Shown here in pieces: positions 5,678 to 7,971 of a stretch of DNA of 7,971 nucleotides. The stretch comes from Alphaproteobacteria bacterium (lineage in GTDB: Bacteria > Pseudomonadota > Alphaproteobacteria > Sphingomonadales > Sphingomonadaceae). The DNA lies in NCBI GenBank assembly GCA_018830415.1, contig JAHJSJ010000198.1, positions 1-7,971 of the forward strand. The letters are read 5' to 3'. Numbering within the stretch: position 1 is the first letter of the stretch; the number at the start of each line of letters is the position of its first letter. The translations under genes and the position numbers were made by a program. The notes below the pieces were generated by a model. It was not told the DNA's origin. It saw only the letters and a list, made by a program, of their open reading frames with translations, and did not search any database.

Positions 5678-7249
5678 CTAATCGAGCGATTTGACGATTT
5701 CCTCGACCATCTTCTTGGCGTCGGCCAGCAGCATCACGGTCTGGTTCATGTAGAACACGTCGTTATCGACCCCGGCATAGCCGACGCCCCCCATCGAACG
5801 CTTGATGAAGAACACCTGCTTGGCCTTGTCGACATCGAACACCGGCATCCCGTAGATCGGCGATGATTTGTCGGTCTTGGCCGCCGGGTTCACCACGTCG
5901 TTCGCGCCGATGATGAAGGCAATATCGGCCTGCGCGAATTCGGAGTTGATATCCTCCAGCTCGAACACTTCATCGTAAGGAACGCTGGCTTCGGCAAGCA
6001 GCACGTTCATGTGCCCCGGCATCCGGCCCGCGACGGGGTGGATGGCGTATTTTACATCGACGCCCTTTTCCTTGAGCTTGTCGCCCATTTCGCGCAGCGC
6101 GTGCTGCGCCTGCGCCACCGCCATGCCGTAACCGGGGATGATGATGACGCTTTCGGCCTGTTCGAGCATATAGGCCGCATCTTCAGCGCTGCCCTGCTTG
6201 TAGGGCCGCTGTTCACGCGCGCCGCCTGCTCCGCCTGCATCGGGCGCTGCGCCGAACCCGCCCGCGATCACCGAAATGAAGCTGCGGTTCATCGCGCGGC
6301 ACATGATGTAACTGAGGATCGCGCCCGAACTGCCCACCAGCGCCCCGGTGATAATCATCGCCGAATTGCCGAGCGTGAAGCCCATCGCCGCCGCCGCCCA
6401 GCCGGAATAGCTGTTCAGCATCGACACCACCACGGGCATATCCGCGCCGCCAATCGGGATGATCAGCAGGAAACCGATGATAAACGCCAGCAGCGCCGCC
6501 GCGATGATGAGGTATCCTTCTCCCGCGCCGCCTTCGGGCGAGACGGTGTAGGCACCGATTAGCGCAATGATCGCCGCCAGCGTGCCGAGGTTGATGACAT
6601 GCCGCCCCGGCAGCATGATCGGAGACCCGCTCATCCGGCCCGACAGTTTCAGGAACGCAATCACCGAACCGGAAAAGGTGATCGCCCCGATGGCAATGCC
6701 AAGGCCCAGTTCCACGCGGCTGACCGCGAGAATCTGACCCGCGCTATCGGTAATCCCGAACGCCGCCGGGTTGAGCCATGCGGCAAAACCCACCACCACC
6801 GCGGCAAGGCCGACGAGGCTGTGAAAACCCGCCACAAGTTCGGGCATCGCGGTCATCGCGATCCGCCGCGCCACGGTGACGCCGATGATCCCGCCGATGA
6901 AAATCGCGATCCCGATCTCGGCAATATTGGCGATCTTGTGCGTGACGAGCGTCGTCACCACGGCCAGCGCCATGCCGATCATGCCGTTGCGATTGCCCGC
7001 TTGGCTGGTCGCCGGGCTGGACAATCCGCGCAGCGCGAGGATGAAGAACACGCCCGCGGCGAGGTAGGCGAGCATCGCCCAAGAGGGCACCGAACCTTCA
7101 CCGCCGCCTGCCGCATGGGCCGGGGCGGCGAACAGCATCGTCATTGCGAACGTAGCGAAGCAATCCAGCGCGAATGGGCGCCGGGCTTTCTGGATTGCCA
7201 CGGCGCCTGCGGCTCCTCGCAATGACGAAGGGGGAAGTGCGAAGTCCAT
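5678..7249 (-). CDS. pntB: NAD(P) transhydrogenase subunit beta, with a repeat-derived N-terminal extension
   Basis: PntB forms the membrane half and the NADP(H)-binding domain III of the proton-translocating transhydrogenase, which uses the proton gradient to reduce NADP+ with NADH. The 523-aa product matches E. coli PntB throughout its core: the first transmembrane segment AYLAAGVFFILALRGLSS (61-78), MPELVAGFHSLVG with His143 (the E. coli beta-His91 position), GGADMPVVVSMLNSYSGWAA (267-286), the domain III nucleotide site PGYGMAVAQAQ (372-382), HPVAGRMPGHMNVLLAEA (404-421), GANDVVNPAA (448-457) and the end KRSM..GYAGVDND (483-497). E. coli PntB (about 462 aa) starts near residue 57 here. 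The extra N-terminus includes 30 residues (8-37) encoded by a palindromic repeat, followed by an AAPAHAAGGG segment that looks like the end of a signal peptide. ATG 7249 is chosen because AAGGAG lies 8 nt upstream; GTG 7255 is also in frame. It starts 2 nt after the pntA2 stop. Confidence 0.96.
   Translation of the reverse strand: MDFALPPSSLRGAAGAVAIQKARRPFALDCFATFAMTMLFAAPAHAAGGGEGSVPSWAMLAYLAAGVFFILALRGLSSPATSQAGNRNGMIGMALAVVTTLVTHKIANIAEIGIAIFIGGIIGVTVARRIAMTAMPELVAGFHSLVGLAAVVVGFAAWLNPAAFGITDSAGQILAVSRVELGLGIAIGAITFSGSVIAFLKLSGRMSGSPIMLPGRHVINLGTLAAIIALIGAYTVSPEGGAGEGYLIIAAALLAFIIGFLLIIPIGGADMPVVVSMLNSYSGWAAAAMGFTLGNSAMIITGALVGSSGAILSYIMCRAMNRSFISVIAGGFGAAPDAGGAGGAREQRPYKQGSAEDAAYMLEQAESVIIIPGYGMAVAQAQHALREMGDKLKEKGVDVKYAIHPVAGRMPGHMNVLLAEASVPYDEVFELEDINSEFAQADIAFIIGANDVVNPAAKTDKSSPIYGMPVFDVDKAKQVFFIKRSMGGVGYAGVDNDVFYMNQTVMLLADAKKMVEEIVKSLD
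7138..7228. repeat. Interspersed palindromic element embedded in the pntB reading frame
   Basis: Outer arms TCGTCATTGCGA (7138-7149) and TCGCAATGACGA (7217-7228) are a perfect 12-bp inverted repeat. Inner arms CAATCCAG (7161-7168) and CTGGATTG (7190-7197) are a perfect 8-bp inverted repeat. The GTCATTGCGA...GCAATCCAG...CTGGATTG...TCGCAATGAC pattern is one I recognise from bacterial dispersed repeats, which often translate as 'CFATFAMT'-like peptides, as here. It lies fully inside pntB codons 8-38 and stays open in frame. Confidence 0.88.
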
Positions 7250-7251
7250 CC

Positions 7252-7533
7252 TCACTTCTCCTTCTTCTTGTACATCGCGAGCATTCGCTGCGTGACCGCA
7301 AACCCCCCGAAAATGTTGATACTGGCGAGCACCACCCCGAACAGGCCGAGATATTTGGCCACCGGGCTCTGCGCCTCAGCCGCCGCAATCAGCGCGCCGA
7401 CGATGATCACCGACGAAATCGCATTGGTCACCGCCATCAATGGCGTGTGCAGCGCGGGTGTGACCGACCAGACGACGTAATAGCCCACAAAGCAGGCCAG
7501 CACGAAGATCGAAAGGATTGAGATGAAGTCCAT
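7252..7533 (-). CDS. pntA2: NAD(P) transhydrogenase subunit alpha part 2 (membrane piece, PntA2/PntAB)
   Basis: This 93-aa inner-membrane protein corresponds to the C-terminal membrane segment of E. coli PntA, encoded separately as in many alphaproteobacteria. Three hydrophobic stretches are seen at about 3-22 (FISILSIFVLACFVGYYVVW), 34-52 and 61-80. The hallmark sequence TPALHTPLMAVTNAISSVIIVGAL (25-48) matches the family, as does SINIFGGFAVTQRMLAMYKKK (71-91) at the C-terminus. It works with PntB as the proton channel of the transhydrogenase. ATG 7533 lies 3 nt after the stop of the upstream DUF559 gene; GGGGAGG at 7545-7551 is 11 nt upstream, a rather long spacing, and lies in the 3' end of that gene. 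The NAD-binding subunit pntA1 is expected upstream but is not in the window. Confidence 0.95.
   Translation of the reverse strand: MDFISILSIFVLACFVGYYVVWSVTPALHTPLMAVTNAISSVIIVGALIAAAEAQSPVAKYLGLFGVVLASINIFGGFAVTQRMLAMYKKKEK
7258..7263 (-). promoter_or_regulatory. Shine-Dalgarno AAGGAG for pntB, inside the end of pntA2
   Basis: AAGGAG on the minus strand, within the last codons of pntA2, lies 8 nt before the ATG at 7249. It supports that start and hence translation of the repeat-derived residues 8-37, rather than starts at 7144 or 7138 after the repeat, which have no ribosome site. Confidence 0.75.
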
Positions 7534-7536
7534 TGG

Positions 7537-7911
7537 TCAGTTAGCCTCCCCGGCACGGGGAGGGGGACCAGCCGCAGGCTGGTGGAGGGGACTCGCCACA
7601 CGCGCAACGATGGCTTGCGCCGCGTCGCTCGCATCACGCAGCACACGCTGTGCCGAGACCCTCAAAACCCTGAACCCGTTCTCTTTCAGAAATGAAACGC
7701 GCCGTTCGTCGAATTTCGCGCGATCAATATTGTCATGCGCGCTTCCGTCGACCTCGACGATAAAGCTTTCGGACACACAGCAGAAATCGACCACATAGGG
7801 GCCGATCGGATGCTGCCTGCGAAACTTGAAACCGCCTGGTCGCTGGCGGAGCAATTGCCACAATGTCCGTTCGTGCAAGGACATATCCTTGCGCAGCTTT
7901 CGGGCGAGCAT
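7537..7911 (-). CDS. DUF559 domain protein (PD-(D/E)XK, Vsr-like fold endonuclease family)
   Basis: This 124-aa protein carries the full DUF559 pattern: ARKLRKDMSLHERTLWQLLR (3-22), GGFKFRRQHPIGPYVVDF (26-43), a SFIVEVDGSAHD strand (49-60) and ERRVSFLKENGFRVLRVSAQRVL (69-91). D42, E53 and D55 fit the acidic residues of the Vsr/PD-(D/E)XK fold; nuclease activity is generally presumed from fold rather than shown. The last residues (SPLHQPAAGPPPRAGEAN, 107-124) are read from the flanking inverted repeat, not from the domain. ATG 7911 is chosen; GTG 7914 is adjacent, and the frame stays open to the window edge through the other repeat arm, so a longer form cannot be excluded. It ends 3 nt before pntA2, an unusual position within a transhydrogenase locus, and is probably an inserted cassette. 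Confidence 0.88.
   Translation of the reverse strand: MLARKLRKDMSLHERTLWQLLRQRPGGFKFRRQHPIGPYVVDFCCVSESFIVEVDGSAHDNIDRAKFDERRVSFLKENGFRVLRVSAQRVLRDASDAAQAIVARVASPLHQPAAGPPPRAGEAN
7560..7596 (+). repeat. Left inverted repeat flanking the DUF559 gene
   Basis: A 37-bp unit beginning GAGGGGGACC and ending GGGGACTCGC. It contains the hairpin ACCAGCC-GCA-GGCTGGT at 7567-7583. It matches the opposite-strand copy at 7935-7971 at 31 of 37 positions. It lies over the last codons of the DUF559 gene. Confidence 0.85.
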
Positions 7912-7934
7912 CACCTCGGGCCGGGCGACGAACC

Positions 7935-7971
7935 GCGAGTCCCCACCACCACGCTGCGCGCGGTCCCCCTC
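7935..7971 (-). repeat. Right inverted repeat flanking the DUF559 gene, reaching the window edge
   Basis: Read on the minus strand it begins GAGGGGGACC and ends GGGGACTCGC, with hairpin ACCGCGC-GCA-GCGTGGT at 7948-7964. It lies just upstream of the DUF559 start and may continue beyond the window. Confidence 0.83.

Noticed and set aside
6011..6562. A 183-codon plus-strand frame.
   Set aside because: It is antisense to the highly conserved core of pntB.

Overview
The window looks like chromosomal DNA of an alphaproteobacterium, most likely a sphingomonad of the Erythrobacter/Porphyrobacter type. This is judged from the high GC content, the flavour of the proteins, the split PntA subunit arrangement and the kinds of dispersed palindromic repeats; it is inference, not a database result. 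Every gene I can support lies on the minus strand, so the window reads biologically from its right end to its left end. The many plus-strand open frames are shadows produced by high-GC codon usage.

Right end (about 7970 to 5680): a proton-translocating NAD(P) transhydrogenase locus. The small membrane subunit PntA2 is followed 2 nt later by PntB. Immediately upstream of pntA2, and only 3 nt from it, sits a DUF559 (PD-(D/E)XK-like endonuclease-fold) gene bracketed by two 37-bp imperfect inverted repeats whose differences keep a hairpin intact, so it looks like an inserted cassette. PntB itself carries a roughly 90-bp palindromic repeat inside its reading frame near the N-terminus. Directly after the pntB stop codon come three tandem 55-bp-period hairpins. 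The transhydrogenase locus has therefore collected three unrelated repeat families.

Centre (about 5493 to 1873): a small exported or membrane-anchored hypothetical protein, then a tightly packed three-gene unit. The unit encodes a secreted right-handed parallel beta-helix protein, a diheme c-type cytochrome (the TIGR03805/TIGR03806, HNE_0200/SO2930-type pair, whose function I know only as uncharacterised) and a membrane-anchored alpha/beta hydrolase. Stop and start codons overlap at both junctions (GTGA and TAATG), so these three proteins are probably made together and act in the cell envelope. This is the strongest candidate for an undescribed system in the window.

Left end (about 1779 to 1): an aspartate/glutamate racemase family gene broken by a one-base frameshift in a short homopolymer and lacking the first catalytic cysteine; then a gap of about 300 bp densely packed with nested inverted repeats (837-1010) that could be a structured RNA or leader; then the 5' two thirds of a dGTPase-like HD-domain triphosphohydrolase that runs out of the window. 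I see no rRNA, tRNA, CRISPR array or complete insertion sequence.
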